Shown: positions 1 to 9,805, counted from the first letter of the stretch. The stretch is DNA of 64,000 nt from JAZKAD01 sp040389305 (GCA_040389305.1 JAZKAD010000015.1:1-64000); one strand, 5' to 3'. A program made the numbers and translations. The notes: generated by a model from the sequence alone, not told the origin.

Positions 1-15
1 TGCTGGAATATATAA

Positions 16-762
16 TTGGGAGTTGAAAGCCTGAGGTTATGCAAGAAGTCTATTGATAGCAATGAAGAGCTCGGATGTTTTCTTATGAAAGATGCTGGGG
101 TACCTTTAAGGGGCTTATTAAAAGCAAGCTTTAACCGGGAACAATACATAGATACTATAAGAAGCTACGCTAGAATTCAAATCTCTTGCGTCAAACATCT
201 AGATGACTTGGTTGCAATAGGACTTGATGATTGGCGACTTCAAAATCTCCCATCTTTATACCGTAATTTTATAACCCAAGATGAGTTATTGCAAGATGAT
301 GGGATGTCTGATGTAGAGATTCATAGCCTACAAAGCCATGCAAATAAATTATACAGCATCTTGGAAGAATTATCTAGCTGCGGCATCCCAGAAACTATCG
401 AGCATGGAGATTTTCATGATAATAATATCTTGATAAAAGATGGAATTCATACGATAAGTGACTGGGGAGATGTTAGTATTTCTCACCCATTTTTCTCATG
501 CGCAGGTATGCTAGGTAGCGCAAAACGACATTATCCAGAAGTAAATATTGAGCCCTTGCAAGAAGAGTATCTTTCTGCCTGGAAAAAATATGGTTCAAAA
601 AAAGTTTTGACTCAAGCACTTGATCTTGCGCAAAAATTACGTCCCTTTCTATTTGCATTGAACTTTAGTCGCATTAAATCTGACAAAGATTGTGATCAAT
701 TTCCTGAATACAAAGGCTATATAGCTGATAGTTTAAGAGATTTACTCCGAAATCTAGCCTAG
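16..762 (+). CDS. APH/choline kinase-family phosphotransferase, N-terminally truncated
   Basis: Resembles aminoglycoside/choline phosphotransferase (APH) small-molecule kinases. The C-lobe is visible: Brenner-type motif HGDFHDNNIL at residues 130-139 (catalytic Asp132, Asn137), then the metal-binding SDWGD around 148-152 and a helical tail. The ATP-binding N-lobe is mostly missing: 248 residues against roughly 300 for the family. The only start is a TTG directly after an in-frame TAA at 13-15, with no Shine-Dalgarno seen, so the N-terminus is either upstream in another frame (frameshifted gene) or lost. The substrate cannot be told. It converges on ftsA with 6 bases between them. Family call fairly sure; intactness doubtful. 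Confidence 0.6.
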   Translation: MGVESLRLCKKSIDSNEELGCFLMKDAGVPLRGLLKASFNREQYIDTIRSYARIQISCVKHLDDLVAIGLDDWRLQNLPSLYRNFITQDELLQDDGMSDVEIHSLQSHANKLYSILEELSSCGIPETIEHGDFHDNNILIKDGIHTISDWGDVSISHPFFSCAGMLGSAKRHYPEVNIEPLQEEYLSAWKKYGSKKVLTQALDLAQKLRPFLFALNFSRIKSDKDCDQFPEYKGYIADSLRDLLRNLA

Positions 763-768
763 AGAATG

Positions 769-2007
769 CTATATATTCTCTTTGAGCCAAGTCAGAATTT
801 TGCTTATATAACTTCCTGAAGAAGCTTTAGCGCTATGCATGTTGTTTTGCGCAGCTATTGTCTGAATTTTAAGCATTCCTACTGCTACTGAATATACACA
901 AGGGTTATAATCCTCGGCAAACCCAGGAAGAATTACGGGCCTCCCTATTCTTACTTGTTTTTCAAATAGATTAGAGGCGATCTCTTTAATTCCCCGAAGC
1001 ATAGCAGTTCCCCCAGTCAGCACTATGCGCCTTGCTATAAGATGGTCGAGCCCTAGGGTGTCATATTCTTCTTTGATAAGCTCTAGAATTTCTTCTACTC
1101 TCGGATTAATTACCTGAGACAGAAAACTTGTAGTCACGGTCTGATTATCAAGATCACTGAAAGAGGTTGGGTCAAATTCCTCTAAATTGATTACATTATC
1201 CCGATTAGACGGAACATGCCCTGCAGTACCATACAAAACTTTCAATTTCTCGGCAGCTCTCATACTTATAGAAAAAGCTTTGGTAATATCAGATGTAATA
1301 TGCCAACCCCCTATTGGGATATGGCTGCTATAAAGTAATTTTTTACCTAAAAAAACACCATAAGAAGTTGTGCGTGCGCCAATATCTATGACTACCGAGC
1401 CTAAGTTTTGCTCGTCTTCCGTAAGGCAGGCCATGCCCGAGGCATATATAGCAAGTGTCACATCCGATATCTCGACTTGGCACTTTGACATGGTATTTGC
1501 CAAATTTAATAGCATATTTGAGTCGGCGGTAATGATATGCAGTCTGACTCCTAACTCTCTTCCAAACATTCCTACGGGATCTTGAACTATGTTATGCTCA
1601 TCTAAGGTATATTCTATTGGAAAGTAATGAATAGTCTCCCTGTTTTCTATTTGAAATTCAGTGAGAGATTTTTGTATTAGCTTTTGTATATCCTGCTTAG
1701 TGATGGGGTGATGAGGAAGCTTAATTACGCGATATATATAATGAGATTTACACGAGGCGCCAGATAAAGAAATGGAGGCTTTGCTGATGCTGCTATTGCA
1801 ATTTTTTTCTAGTAAGTATATAGCATTTGCGACGCTATTCTCAGCCTGCTTAATATCCACGACATGGCCAGACCTTAGTCCTTCTGAATTACTCAAATGC
1901 TGACTCAGAACACGAAGGTCTCCGTTATTGTCAGCATAAGCAGCAATTATAGCTATCTTGCTGCTTCCAAGGTCCAAAGCCACGGAGTTTATGAATTTTG
2001 CCTTCAT
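769..2007 (-). CDS. ftsA: Cell division protein FtsA
   Basis: Actin-fold ATPase that tethers FtsZ to the membrane and recruits the divisome. The N-terminal phosphate-1 motif (ALDLGSSKIAI), the FtsA-specific 1C subdomain around residues 80-160, phosphate-2 (VIDIGARTTSYGV) and the adenosine motif (LTGGTAMLRGI) are all visible. The C-terminal amphipathic membrane-targeting helix ends ILTWLKENI. About 412 residues is normal for the family. I start at ATG 2007 rather than the TTG three codons upstream. In many alphaproteobacteria ftsQ-ftsA-ftsZ are contiguous; here ftsZ lies about 5.6 kb away with secB, dcd, uvrD and the TPR gene between, and no ftsQ is seen. Confidence 0.95.
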   Translation of the reverse strand: MKAKFINSVALDLGSSKIAIIAAYADNNGDLRVLSQHLSNSEGLRSGHVVDIKQAENSVANAIYLLEKNCNSSISKASISLSGASCKSHYIYRVIKLPHHPITKQDIQKLIQKSLTEFQIENRETIHYFPIEYTLDEHNIVQDPVGMFGRELGVRLHIITADSNMLLNLANTMSKCQVEISDVTLAIYASGMACLTEDEQNLGSVVIDIGARTTSYGVFLGKKLLYSSHIPIGGWHITSDITKAFSISMRAAEKLKVLYGTAGHVPSNRDNVINLEEFDPTSFSDLDNQTVTTSFLSQVINPRVEEILELIKEEYDTLGLDHLIARRIVLTGGTAMLRGIKEIASNLFEKQVRIGRPVILPGFAEDYNPCVYSVAVGMLKIQTIAAQNNMHSAKASSGSYISKILTWLKENI

Positions 2008-2154
2008 ACACTTCAAATAAATAAATAAATTTTGATATGAGTAGTATATAGGTAAATTTACAAATACTCAAGACGTCACTTGAATGCAATGATCTATAAG
2101 ATAAAGTAATGGTATATGTGATATACTAGATGGCGGTGTTATTACAAGCGTAGA

Positions 2155-2238
2155 GTCATTTTCGAAGGGGCAGGGGCGACGCGGCAATCTAGGTTAGATA
2201 TACTTGGATTGCTGCGTCACGTATACTCCTCGTAATGA
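2155..2238. repeat. REP-like palindromic element
   Basis: An imperfect inverted repeat lies in the ftsA-secB spacer. The left half reads GTCATT, then CGACGCGGCAATCT; the right half reads TGGATTGCTGCGTCAC, then CCTCGTAATGA. This matches the general pattern of dispersed palindromes built around 'GTCATTGCGAG ... GCAATCC' that are common in Rickettsiales and other host-associated bacteria (from memory). RNA from either strand would form a long hairpin. A shorter remnant may lie at 21248-21270. Confidence 0.6.
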
Positions 2239-2250
2239 GGTTTTGATACT

Positions 2251-2715
2251 CTAATTTCCTTTCTCTCTTTCTTCGTTCTCTTCTTCCATTTTTCTTTGGA
2301 ATAATGCCCCGAAATCAATAGGATCAATCATCAAAGGTTGAAAGCCACCGTCTTGCGTTACGTCAGCTATAATTTTCCGCGCGAATGGAAAAATCATGGC
2401 TGGGCAATGAACGGCTAATATAGCCTTTTGATCTTCTTCGTCAAAGTTCATAAGAGTAAAAACTCCCGCATACAATAGCTCGACTATAAATAGCGGCTTA
2501 CCTTGAATAAGAGCCTTAGCATCAATATGCAAAGCTACTTCAAAAACATTGCTATCTTCTAGCCTTGTTACATGCAAATCCAAGGCAAGATCAACTTGTG
2601 GGCTGCCTTTGTCAGTGCCAAGACTCCCCGGAGCGCCGGGATTTTCGAAGGATAGATCCTTGATATATTGCGCGTTGATAGAAATATGCGGTCTTGAGTT
2701 CTCGTTATTTGTCAT
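2251..2715 (-). CDS. secB: Protein-export chaperone SecB
   Basis: Tetrameric cytosolic chaperone that keeps preproteins unfolded and hands them to SecA. The 154 residues match the family length. Recognisable segments are [14 protein letters not shown] near residues 17-30, the central beta-rich region, and the family signature [20 protein letters not shown] (about 104-123), followed by DPIDFGALF. The acidic C-terminal tail is typical, though without an obvious zinc-binding SecA contact peptide. It lies 15 bases downstream of dcd on the same strand, so the two are probably co-transcribed. Confidence 0.95.
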   Translation of the reverse strand: MTNNENSRPHISINAQYIKDLSFENPGAPGSLGTDKGSPQVDLALDLHVTRLEDSNVFEVALHIDAKALIQGKPLFIVELLYAGVFTLMNFDEEDQKAILAVHCPAMIFPFARKIIADVTQDGGFQPLMIDPIDFGALFQRKMEEENEEREKGN

Positions 2716-2730
2716 AATTATACATTATTA

Positions 2731-3300
2731 TTAAATTTTAGGTAGGGTAACACCCGTTTGCATCATATATTTGCCCTTGCGATCGGCATAGGAGGTTTCG
2801 CATACCTCGTCTCCGCGCAAAAACAAAAACTGACAAGCTCCTTCTTCGGCATAAATTTTGGCAGGAAGTGGGGTTGTGTTTGAAAACTCTAGAGTAACAT
2901 GCCCTTCCCATTCTGGTTCAAGGGGTGTAACGTTTACGATAATGCCGCAGCGTGCATAGGTTGATTTACCTACGCATACAACGAGGACATCGCGAGGGAT
3001 TTTAAAATACTCCACAGTTCTTGCAAGTAAAAAACTATTTGGAGGAATAATGCATACATCGGTTTGACGATCTACAAAACTTTGTGTATTAAATTCTTTT
3101 GGATCTATCGTAGAGGAATGGATATTGGTAAAAATCTTAAATTCATCAGCAACGCGTGCGTCATACCCATACGACGAAAGGCCATAAGAAATAATTTTAT
3201 TGCTCTGCTCGTCTAGCTTTACTTGACTGGGTATAAATGGCGAGATCATGTCATGATTTCTTGCCATCTCCTTTATCCATTTGTCGGACATTACTGACAT
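2731..3300 (-). CDS. dcd: dCTP deaminase
   Basis: Deaminates dCTP to dUTP, the main route to dUMP and thymidylate in many Gram-negative bacteria. I start at ATG 3300 ([13 protein letters not shown]), which gives 189 residues, the family length, and matches other alphaproteobacterial Dcd N-termini; the open frame extends 33 codons further but that extension looks non-coding. Diagnostic segments: SYGYDARVA near the N-terminal third, KSTYARCGI, the active-site segment [20 protein letters not shown], and [11 protein letters not shown]. The C-terminal lid is present ([14 protein letters not shown]). First gene of a likely dcd-secB unit. Confidence 0.94.
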   Translation of the reverse strand: MSVMSDKWIKEMARNHDMISPFIPSQVKLDEQSNKIISYGLSSYGYDARVADEFKIFTNIHSSTIDPKEFNTQSFVDRQTDVCIIPPNSFLLARTVEYFKIPRDVLVVCVGKSTYARCGIIVNVTPLEPEWEGHVTLEFSNTTPLPAKIYAEEGACQFLFLRGDEVCETSYADRKGKYMMQTGVTLPKI

Positions 3301-3486
3301 TGCCGTGCCTTTTATCGAAATAGTGTAGAGTAACAAAATGGAGGAAAAGAAGTCATTTGTCAAGTTAGCAATAGAGCTGCCTGCAGCCGAGGATGGCACA
3401 AGACCTTGTCAAGTAAATCGAAAGACTTTTTCCTATGCATAGAGAATCTTGTTGTATAGAATCCAGTCATAATTATAGAGGTAGTT

Positions 3487-5613
3487 GTGAGATATTTAGA
3501 CGACTTGAATCCGAAGCAATTAGAGGCGGTGCAGCATACGGAGGGTCCTTTGTTAGTGCTTGCTGGAGCAGGAACCGGTAAAACCAAAGTACTTACTCAC
3601 AGAATTGCTCATATCATTGAACTTGGCCTTGCACAGCCTCATAACATTTTAGCTGTAACCTTTACCAATAAAGCATCAAAGGAAATGCAAGAACGCATAT
3701 CCAAACTTACAAGTTCTACCGGCTTAAACCTCGGAACCTTCCATGCAATAGCAGCTAGAATCCTAAGGCAACACTCGCATATCTTCGATCTTTCCTCCAC
3801 GTTCACCATTATCGATGGAGATGATCAATTAAAGCTAGTTAAAAGTTTGTTGCTCGAAAGAGGGGTGGATAAAAAATACGAGCCAAAGGCTATACTTGGC
3901 CTAATCTCTAGATGGAAGGATGCAGGTCTTTTATCGTCCCATATATCCGATAGAGATATTAAATCTGAGGCTCATCGCATAGCGCATGATATATATCCTC
4001 ATTACCAAACAAGGCTTGTATATTCTAATGCTGTCGATTTTGGGGATCTCCTCTTATACAATAACGAACTTGTCCTAAGGCATCCTGACATCCTTGAGAT
4101 CTTTCAGCAGAGGTATAAATATGTACTGATTGATGAATATCAAGATACGAATGCTGTTCAGTATTCTTGGGCTCGTGCTCTTGCAAGCAGTCACCAGAAT
4201 TTATGTTGCGTTGGGGATGATGATCAATCAATCTATAGCTGGAGGGGGGCTGAGGTTGGTAACATCCTAAGATTCGAGAAAGATTTCCCAAGTTCTAAGG
4301 TCGTTAAACTAGAGCAAAACTACCGCTCCTCTATGCCCATTCTTACAGCCGCCGCTGGTGTTATAAAAAATAATAAACAGCGCCATGGGAAAAGTCTATG
4401 GACTGAAAAGATAGAAGGTGAGCCAATCAAGATAGTATCTTGTTGGAATGAAAAAGAAGAAGCAAGGCATGTGACTTCCGATATAGCTAAGTTTTTATTT
4501 AGCGGGATGGGGGCAAATAACATCGCTATTTTAGTCAGGGCGGGATTTCAAACTAGGCCTTTTGAAGAGGCCTTAATAGCGAATGCTCTACCATATAAAA
4601 TAATTGGTGGTTTAAAATTCTATGATCGCATGGAGATCAAAGATACCATGGCATATATTCGCGCCACTCTTAATATGGATGATGATCTCGCTCTTGAAAG
4701 AATCATCAATGTACCGAAACGAGCCATAGGAGAGACTACTGTCAAATCCATTAAAGCCTACGCATACGAGAATAAACTTTCTATGGCGCGGGCTATTCAA
4801 AAAATGCTAGAGGAAGGAGGTGTCAAAAATAAAACATCTATTACTCTTTCGGATTTGATGAATAAATTCGATCAATGGAGAAGTCGTTATAAATCAGAGC
4901 CCGCTTTCAATGTCACAAAAGCTATACTCGAAGAATCTGGCTATATGGCGGCGTTGAAGGAAGAAAAGACTGATGAATCTAGGGGGCGGATAGAAAATTT
5001 ACACGAAATGCTTGGCGCCATTGCGGAGGCTGAAAATATTCAAGCTTTTATGGAACATGTAAGTTTAGTAAGCGATCATGATATATCTGATGATGCCAAA
5101 GGCGCCGTTAGTTTAATGACGCTTCATGCTGCAAAGGGCTTAGAGTTTGAAGCGGTATTTCTGCCTGGGTGGGAAGAGGGTATTTTTCCTCATCAAAAAG
5201 CGATTAGTGACAGCGGGCCAAATGGCCTCGAGGAAGAAAGGCGCATAGCTTATGTTGGTATTACTCGCGCTAAAAAATATCTGTGTATTAGCCACGCAGA
5301 AAGCCGGCGTATGTTTCATGAATATATAAACTCTAAGCCATCTCGCTTTATCGCAGAAATCCCTGAGCAGGTGAGTGTGAGATCTACAGCTGGTCAAAAT
5401 ATATATGCCCAGAATTCTTACAGCGCAAGGATAGCAAGGCCAATCCATGCCACGCCTATACTACCCGAAGATCCTATGAGAGCAGGCACAAGGGTGCGCC
5501 ATAATACTTTTGGCCCTGGTATTGTCGTTCGTAAAAATGATGCAAATATTGAGATTGCCTTTGATAAAGTGGGAATGAAAACGATAAAGAAGGAATTTGT
5601 GAATCTGGAGTAA
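3487..5613 (+). CDS. uvrD: UvrD/PcrA-type 3'-5' DNA helicase
   Basis: Superfamily 1A helicase of nucleotide-excision and mismatch repair. All main motifs are present: Q-motif [10 protein letters not shown] (8-17), Walker A AGAGTGKT (26-33), Walker B IDEYQD, motif [17 protein letters not shown], motif IV LEQNYRS, motif [21 protein letters not shown] and motif [14 protein letters not shown]-terminal Tudor-like domain ([15 protein letters not shown]) of the kind that contacts RNA polymerase in PcrA/UvrD closes the 708 residues. The start is GTG 3487. It stands alone, divergent from dcd, and ends just before a large inverted repeat that may terminate it. Confidence 0.95.
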   Translation: MRYLDDLNPKQLEAVQHTEGPLLVLAGAGTGKTKVLTHRIAHIIELGLAQPHNILAVTFTNKASKEMQERISKLTSSTGLNLGTFHAIAARILRQHSHIFDLSSTFTIIDGDDQLKLVKSLLLERGVDKKYEPKAILGLISRWKDAGLLSSHISDRDIKSEAHRIAHDIYPHYQTRLVYSNAVDFGDLLLYNNELVLRHPDILEIFQQRYKYVLIDEYQDTNAVQYSWARALASSHQNLCCVGDDDQSIYSWRGAEVGNILRFEKDFPSSKVVKLEQNYRSSMPILTAAAGVIKNNKQRHGKSLWTEKIEGEPIKIVSCWNEKEEARHVTSDIAKFLFSGMGANNIAILVRAGFQTRPFEEALIANALPYKIIGGLKFYDRMEIKDTMAYIRATLNMDDDLALERIINVPKRAIGETTVKSIKAYAYENKLSMARAIQKMLEEGGVKNKTSITLSDLMNKFDQWRSRYKSEPAFNVTKAILEESGYMAALKEEKTDESRGRIENLHEMLGAIAEAENIQAFMEHVSLVSDHDISDDAKGAVSLMTLHAAKGLEFEAVFLPGWEEGIFPHQKAISDSGPNGLEEERRIAYVGITRAKKYLCISHAESRRMFHEYINSKPSRFIAEIPEQVSVRSTAGQNIYAQNSYSARIARPIHATPILPEDPMRAGTRVRHNTFGPGIVVRKNDANIEIAFDKVGMKTIKKEFVNLE

Positions 5614-5616
5614 ATA

Positions 5617-5719
5617 GGGAGGTCCTAATGGACTTCCCATCTAGCTGCGTTATTTCTCTCAAGTTATACGTCGTTATTATATGCCCTAAGATGAATTCAC
5701 GTAGTTAGATGGGAAGTCC
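5617..5719. repeat. Long inverted repeat, possible terminator
   Basis: Arms at 5630-5650 (GGACTTCCCATCTAGCTGCG plus T) and 5699-5719 pair with two mismatches over 21 bases across a 48-base loop. A third, overlapping arm (GGGAGGTCC, 5617-5625) could pair locally with GGACTTCCC, so alternative hairpins exist. A T-rich run follows at 5721-5737. The element sits between the convergent uvrD and TPR genes, so a bidirectional terminator or a small palindromic mobile element are both possible. Confidence 0.6.
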
Positions 5720-5735
5720 CCTTTGCTTTTTTGTT

Positions 5736-7094
5736 TTACATTAAGGCGCATCCTCCTGCGCAGCATCCAGTTGCTTCTACCTTGTACTCTGAGTGAGTGC
5801 AGGGTGCGGCTTCTAATAAATCACTTTCTATAGAATTATGCGCAGTAATAGATCCTTCGTTTGCAGCCTGATGCCCTTCACGTCCTTCGTCTTCAGGAGA
5901 AACGGTATCTAGTGTAATAATACGAAGTACGTCTCCTAATAAACTGCTTTCTGTAGGATTATGTGGAGTAGTAGATCCTTCGTTTACAGCCTGACGTTCT
6001 TCGCTTCCTTCCCTTGGGTCATCGAATGCTTCTACAGACCCCCCTTCTTCATGAGGAGTATCCTGATGCTCTTTATATTCTTCCATTGTGCTTGGCATTT
6101 CTACAGACTCTTCCTCTTCATCTTTATGAGAAAGGGGATCCGCGGTATCTAGTGTAGTATTACGAGGCGCGTCTTCTAATAAACCGCTTTCTGTATCATG
6201 GTCATGTGCAGTAGACTCTTCTTCATAGTCTCCCTCTTCTACAGATTCAGCGGCCTGATGCCCTTTACGTCCTTCGTCTTCGGGAGAAACGGTATCTAGT
6301 GTAGTATCACGAGGTGCGGCTTCAAATAAATCGCTTTCTGTAGGATTATGTGGAGTAATAGACTCTTCCTCATTTGAAGACTGATGCTTTTCGTCTTCAT
6401 CTTCCTCTTCTTCTACAGATTCAGCGTCCTGACGTTCTTTGCTTCCTTCCAGTGATCCATCGAATGTTTCTACAAATTCCCCCTCTTCCTCTTCATCTTT
6501 GCGAGAAAGGGGATCCGCCGTGGTATCTTGCGTACTATCTGAGGGAGATTCTGGTTTTGTTAGTTTCTCTAGTAGTTTCTTTCTATCTTCGAGGGATTCA
6601 TCTATATAACTCATGTCGCTTTTGCGTGGATAGGAGTGGCGGGGTTCGTCTTTGATTATTTTAAATGCTTCATCAAAACAACTTAAAGCCTCGCTCTCGC
6701 GCCCTAATTGGTTCAAGATCTTGCCCTTATGACAGTAAGATAGTGCATAGTAAGTCGACATATAACTTAAATCTGCCTTTATTGCTTTATCATAAGAGGA
6801 TAAGGCTTCTTCGAGTCTTCCAAGCGCTTCCAAAGTAACACCTTTAAAATAGTAAGTACATTCAGTATACTCACAACGTAAGTCTACCTCTATTGCTTTA
6901 TCATAAGAGGATAAGGCTTCTTCGGGCCTTCCAAGGTCTATCAAAATATGGCCTTTCATAACGTAAGTAACATCATTACTTGGCTCTAGTTTTATTGCTT
7001 CATTGTAAGCTACTATGGCTTCATCATAAAGCCCTTGTTCTTTCAATCTCATGCCTTGAGATCTATAATAGGGCGCATCATATTGTGTAGGCAT
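5736..7094 (-). CDS. TPR protein with acidic repeats and C-terminal CaaX box (candidate effector)
   Basis: About four tetratricopeptide repeats fill residues 8-155 (motifs such as GRPEEALSSYDKAIE and GRLEEALSSYDKAIK). A long, very acidic, low-complexity region follows, with about four degenerate copies of a unit containing 'PHNPTESDLxEAAPR..TLDTVSPEDEGR'. The last ten residues are GCCAGGCALM. The terminal CALM fits the eukaryotic CaaX farnesylation rule, and the cysteine pair four residues upstream resembles the palmitoylation sites of Ras C-termini. I start at ATG 7094, preceded by GGGAG at a good distance; a GTG at 7199 would add 35 residues. 452 residues, no signal peptide seen. A secreted, host-lipidated effector is inference; the function of the TPR domain is unknown. 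Confidence 0.8.
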   Translation of the reverse strand: MPTQYDAPYYRSQGMRLKEQGLYDEAIVAYNEAIKLEPSNDVTYVMKGHILIDLGRPEEALSSYDKAIEVDLRCEYTECTYYFKGVTLEALGRLEEALSSYDKAIKADLSYMSTYYALSYCHKGKILNQLGRESEALSCFDEAFKIIKDEPRHSYPRKSDMSYIDESLEDRKKLLEKLTKPESPSDSTQDTTADPLSRKDEEEEGEFVETFDGSLEGSKERQDAESVEEEEDEDEKHQSSNEEESITPHNPTESDLFEAAPRDTTLDTVSPEDEGRKGHQAAESVEEGDYEEESTAHDHDTESGLLEDAPRNTTLDTADPLSHKDEEEESVEMPSTMEEYKEHQDTPHEEGGSVEAFDDPREGSEERQAVNEGSTTPHNPTESSLLGDVLRIITLDTVSPEDEGREGHQAANEGSITAHNSIESDLLEAAPCTHSEYKVEATGCCAGGCALM

Positions 7095-7640
7095 ATTGGT
7101 AATCTCCCAAAAGTTTTTTTCTGTTGCTATGTTTGTATCGTTTGTAAATAAAAATCTAAACCAATACCGCCCAGGAATTTTGTCTATATTCCAAGCCACA
7201 AAAAAATAGAAGTGGACAGTATCGCAAGGGCCATCCTAGCGTGCTATATAGATAAGCCTATTTACTTATCATGCACGCAACTTAGCTTAAGTCGTAAATA
7301 TAAACGAATATTATTTATTATACAACAAAAAAAAGATTTATTTACAGTAATTTATTAATTAATATGAATCGAGTAAGGTAATAAAAAAACGTCAGAAATG
7401 ACTGATAAACAGATATAATTAGGAAGATGCTTTCGTAATTCGGGGATCTCGCTTATAAAATATAGCTGTGATTTCCCATTTTTATCCCTAGAGGATAAGT
7501 TTTGGCTAAGCCTTGTTTGGACTCTTTGCTTATATAAGATGCAAGATCATCTTTCCGCCGTCATATTCACCAGCAATATAATTGATCGCTGGTCGTATTA
7601 CAGAGTCTAGATGATCGAGAGGGCATATAACTTAGAACGT
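7095..7640. other. AT-rich spacer without recognised gene
   Basis: Between the TPR gene and the true end of ftsZ I find no convincing coding frame or RNA. Two small dyads are visible: TTATCC-CTAGA-GGATAA near 7484-7500, and CCAGC...GCTGG near 7570-7592. Either might help end ftsZ transcription (minus strand), but neither has a clear T-run. Confidence 0.4.
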
Positions 7641-9034
7641 CTATTTCTTCTTGCGTAGGAATGCCGGTATTTCATGTGGGNNNNNNNNNNATCATTATTT
7701 TCACTTTGTGACTTGTCTTCAGATCCGGTTATGCTTTCCCAGAATCTTCCAAATAAAGATGGCTTAGCTTGTTTCACTGGCTGATGCGGAGCAGTAACTT
7801 CATACTGATGAGACTGAGGATGAGGTTGAGGTTGTATACTTTCTAAATCTCTTTCCGCCCCTGCTCCGCCTGTATTATCAGATCTCCCTAAGTTATCTGA
7901 GCTACTGAATAGACCGCTATCTGGCATATCGTATTCATTAAAGCTAGCAATAGACTCTTCCGGAATTGACGATTCCGACACCGCCTCTTCTTTTTTTGGA
8001 GTCATGGATAAAGTATCAGCAAAACTACGCGTCACAACATGAGGTTTTTGCGCGGAGACGCTTTGAAGCGGATGAGAATCTATACCCGTCGCAACCACTG
8101 ATACGCGTATTATTCCTTCAAGTTTTTCGTCAAAAGTTGAGCCAAAAATAATATTGGCATCTGAATTTCCAACTTCTTCACGGATTCTATTGGCGGCGGC
8201 ATCAACTTCCATAAGCGTCATATCGCCACCAGTAATGTTGATCAAAACGCCCCTTGCGCCCTTCATCGAACTTTGGTCTAATAATGGGTTTTGAATGGCC
8301 ATTTCCGCAGCGCGTACTGCTCTGTCTTCCCCGGTTGCTTCTCCTGTGCCCATCATAGCCTTGCCCATTTTACTCATCACCGCACTAATATCTGCGAAAT
8401 CTAAGTTAATTAGCCCTGGCATGATCATAAGATCCGTGATGCTTTGCACACCTTTTTTAAGAACTTCATCTGCAGTTCTAAAAGCTTCGACAAATGTGGT
8501 TTTTTCATTTGCAATACGAAACAAGTTTTGATTAGGGATGACGATTAAGGTGTCTACATATTGCTGAAGCTCAATAAGCCCAGCATCCGCTGTTTTCATG
8601 CGGTGTGCGCCTTCAAAATGGAATGGCTTTGTTACAACGCCAACAGTTAGAATGCCTAGCTCTTTAGCAATTCTTGCAACAACTGGAGCTGCTCCAGTTC
8701 CAGTACCACCGCCCATACCAGCTGTGATAAAGACCATGTTGCTACCTTCTAGGTGGCTTATGATGTCATCTCTTGATTCTTCCGCGGCAGCCATGCCTAC
8801 TTCGCGGGCCGCGCCAGCGCCAAGCCCTCTTGTAACCGTGGCGCCTAGTTGGATTTTATGTTCGGCGACAGAATATTCTAAGGCCTGAGCATCAGTATTT
8901 GCATCCACAAATACCACTCCTTGTAAATTAGAGGCAATCATATTTTTTATAGCATTACCACCAGCTCCACCAACCCCAAATACCGTAATGGTAGGTTTTA
9001 AGATAATATTTTCTGGTACTTTTAAGTTCATCAT
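7641..9034 (-). CDS. ftsZ: Cell division protein FtsZ (interrupted by an assembly gap)
   Basis: Tubulin-like GTPase that forms the division ring. The GTP-binding region is complete: [14 protein letters not shown] near the N-terminus, the tubulin signature [13 protein letters not shown], and T7-loop residues in NLDFADI. An acidic, proline/glutamine-rich linker follows residue ~320. Ten Ns at 7681-7690 interrupt the linker. Straight translation through them runs into a nonsense tail, but the next frame reads [10 protein letters not shown] then stop (TAG, complement of 7641-7643). That is the conserved C-terminal peptide that binds FtsA and ZipA-like partners. So the gene is probably intact and the gap length is wrong modulo 3. 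Nearest neighbour upstream is a 420-base non-coding stretch. Confidence 0.95.
7681..7690. other. Assembly gap (10 N) inside ftsZ
   Basis: Ten undetermined bases. The conserved FtsZ tail downstream lies in a different frame from the gene upstream, so the true length is not 10 modulo 3. Confidence 0.95.
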
Positions 9035-9455
9035 TCCTAAGACCCTATTACAAATTTCTGCCTATACTTTGCCTACGCCTTGCGCTTTTCTAATTTTAGA
9101 TTTAAAGATACAATGCTAAAGAGACGACGTTGTACAAATATCATAAAAGAATAGTGAGATTTTACAAGAACTCTTATTTACGCTAGCAATAATTTCATAC
9201 AATATAAAACTTTCTACAGGCGCTAACATTTCCGAATTTACGAACTATAAATTTTAGCTCTCCCGATGAAAGATCATATCTTCGGTATAAATCTATCTTT
9301 GTTAATTCAATTAAAAAGGTATAATAATTAGTATATAAATTTTGTAAAGCTTTTGCTTGATGAGGAAGACAATGCGCCAATCTCCTTTTGAGATAAATTT
9401 ATATAAGAATATATTGCTTATTGAACAAATAAGGAGTATATAAATATCATTCTTT
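9035..9455. other. Spacer upstream of ftsZ, no gene recognised
   Basis: Very AT-rich 420 bases between the ftsZ start (minus strand) and tRNA-Pro (plus strand). It should hold the ftsZ promoter(s) and the tRNA promoter, but I cannot assign boxes confidently. A 61-codon minus-strand frame at 9195-9380 has no family resemblance and looks spurious. Confidence 0.4.
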
Positions 9456-9532
<77 letters not shown>

Positions 9533-9570
9533 CTATTTCAATCAATCATTCTCTATTGTTTAATTCTGAA

Positions 9571-9628
9571 GCTACCGGTAGCGCATCTGGTTTTGGGACC
9601 AGAGGTCTTAGGTTCGAATCTCTCTGCA
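9571..9628 (+). pseudogene. tRNA-Pro remnant, copy 1
   Basis: Keeps GTAGCGCATCTGG, the anticodon stem and the T arm (GGTTCGAATCTCTC). It lacks the 5' acceptor and pairing 3' strand, and the D arm is replaced by the palindrome GCTACCGGTAGC. The anticodon loop has eight bases (TTTTGGGA) instead of seven. Not expected to be charged. Confidence 0.8.
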
Positions 9629-9686
9629 GGATGTTCCTTAGATTGCCACTATTTCAATCAATCATTCTCTATTGTTTAATTCTGAA

Positions 9687-9744
9687 GCTACCGGTAGCGC
9701 ATCTGGTTTTGGGACCAGGGGTCTTAGGTTCGAATCTCTCTGCA
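9687..9744 (+). pseudogene. tRNA-Pro remnant, copy 2
   Basis: Nearly identical to the preceding remnant, with the same GCTACCGGTAGC replacement of the D arm and the same eight-base anticodon loop. One change weakens the anticodon stem (CCAGG for CCAGA). No acceptor stem. Confidence 0.8.
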
Positions 9745-9805
9745 AGGTATCTCTGATTAGATTGCCACTATTTCAAATCATTCATTCTTTATTGTTTAAC
9801 TTTGA

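Noticed and set aside
7607..7680. FtsZ ending [16 protein letters not shown]
   Set aside because: This tail arises from reading through ten placeholder Ns in the wrong frame; the conserved C-terminal peptide is in the adjacent frame.
9195..9380. 61-codon minus-strand ORF upstream of ftsZ
   Set aside because: Very AT-rich, no recognised motif, no clear ribosome-binding site.
9556..9756. 66-codon plus-strand ORF across the tandem tRNA repeats
   Set aside because: It translates the repeat unit itself (the same peptide appears twice) and has no independent coding support.
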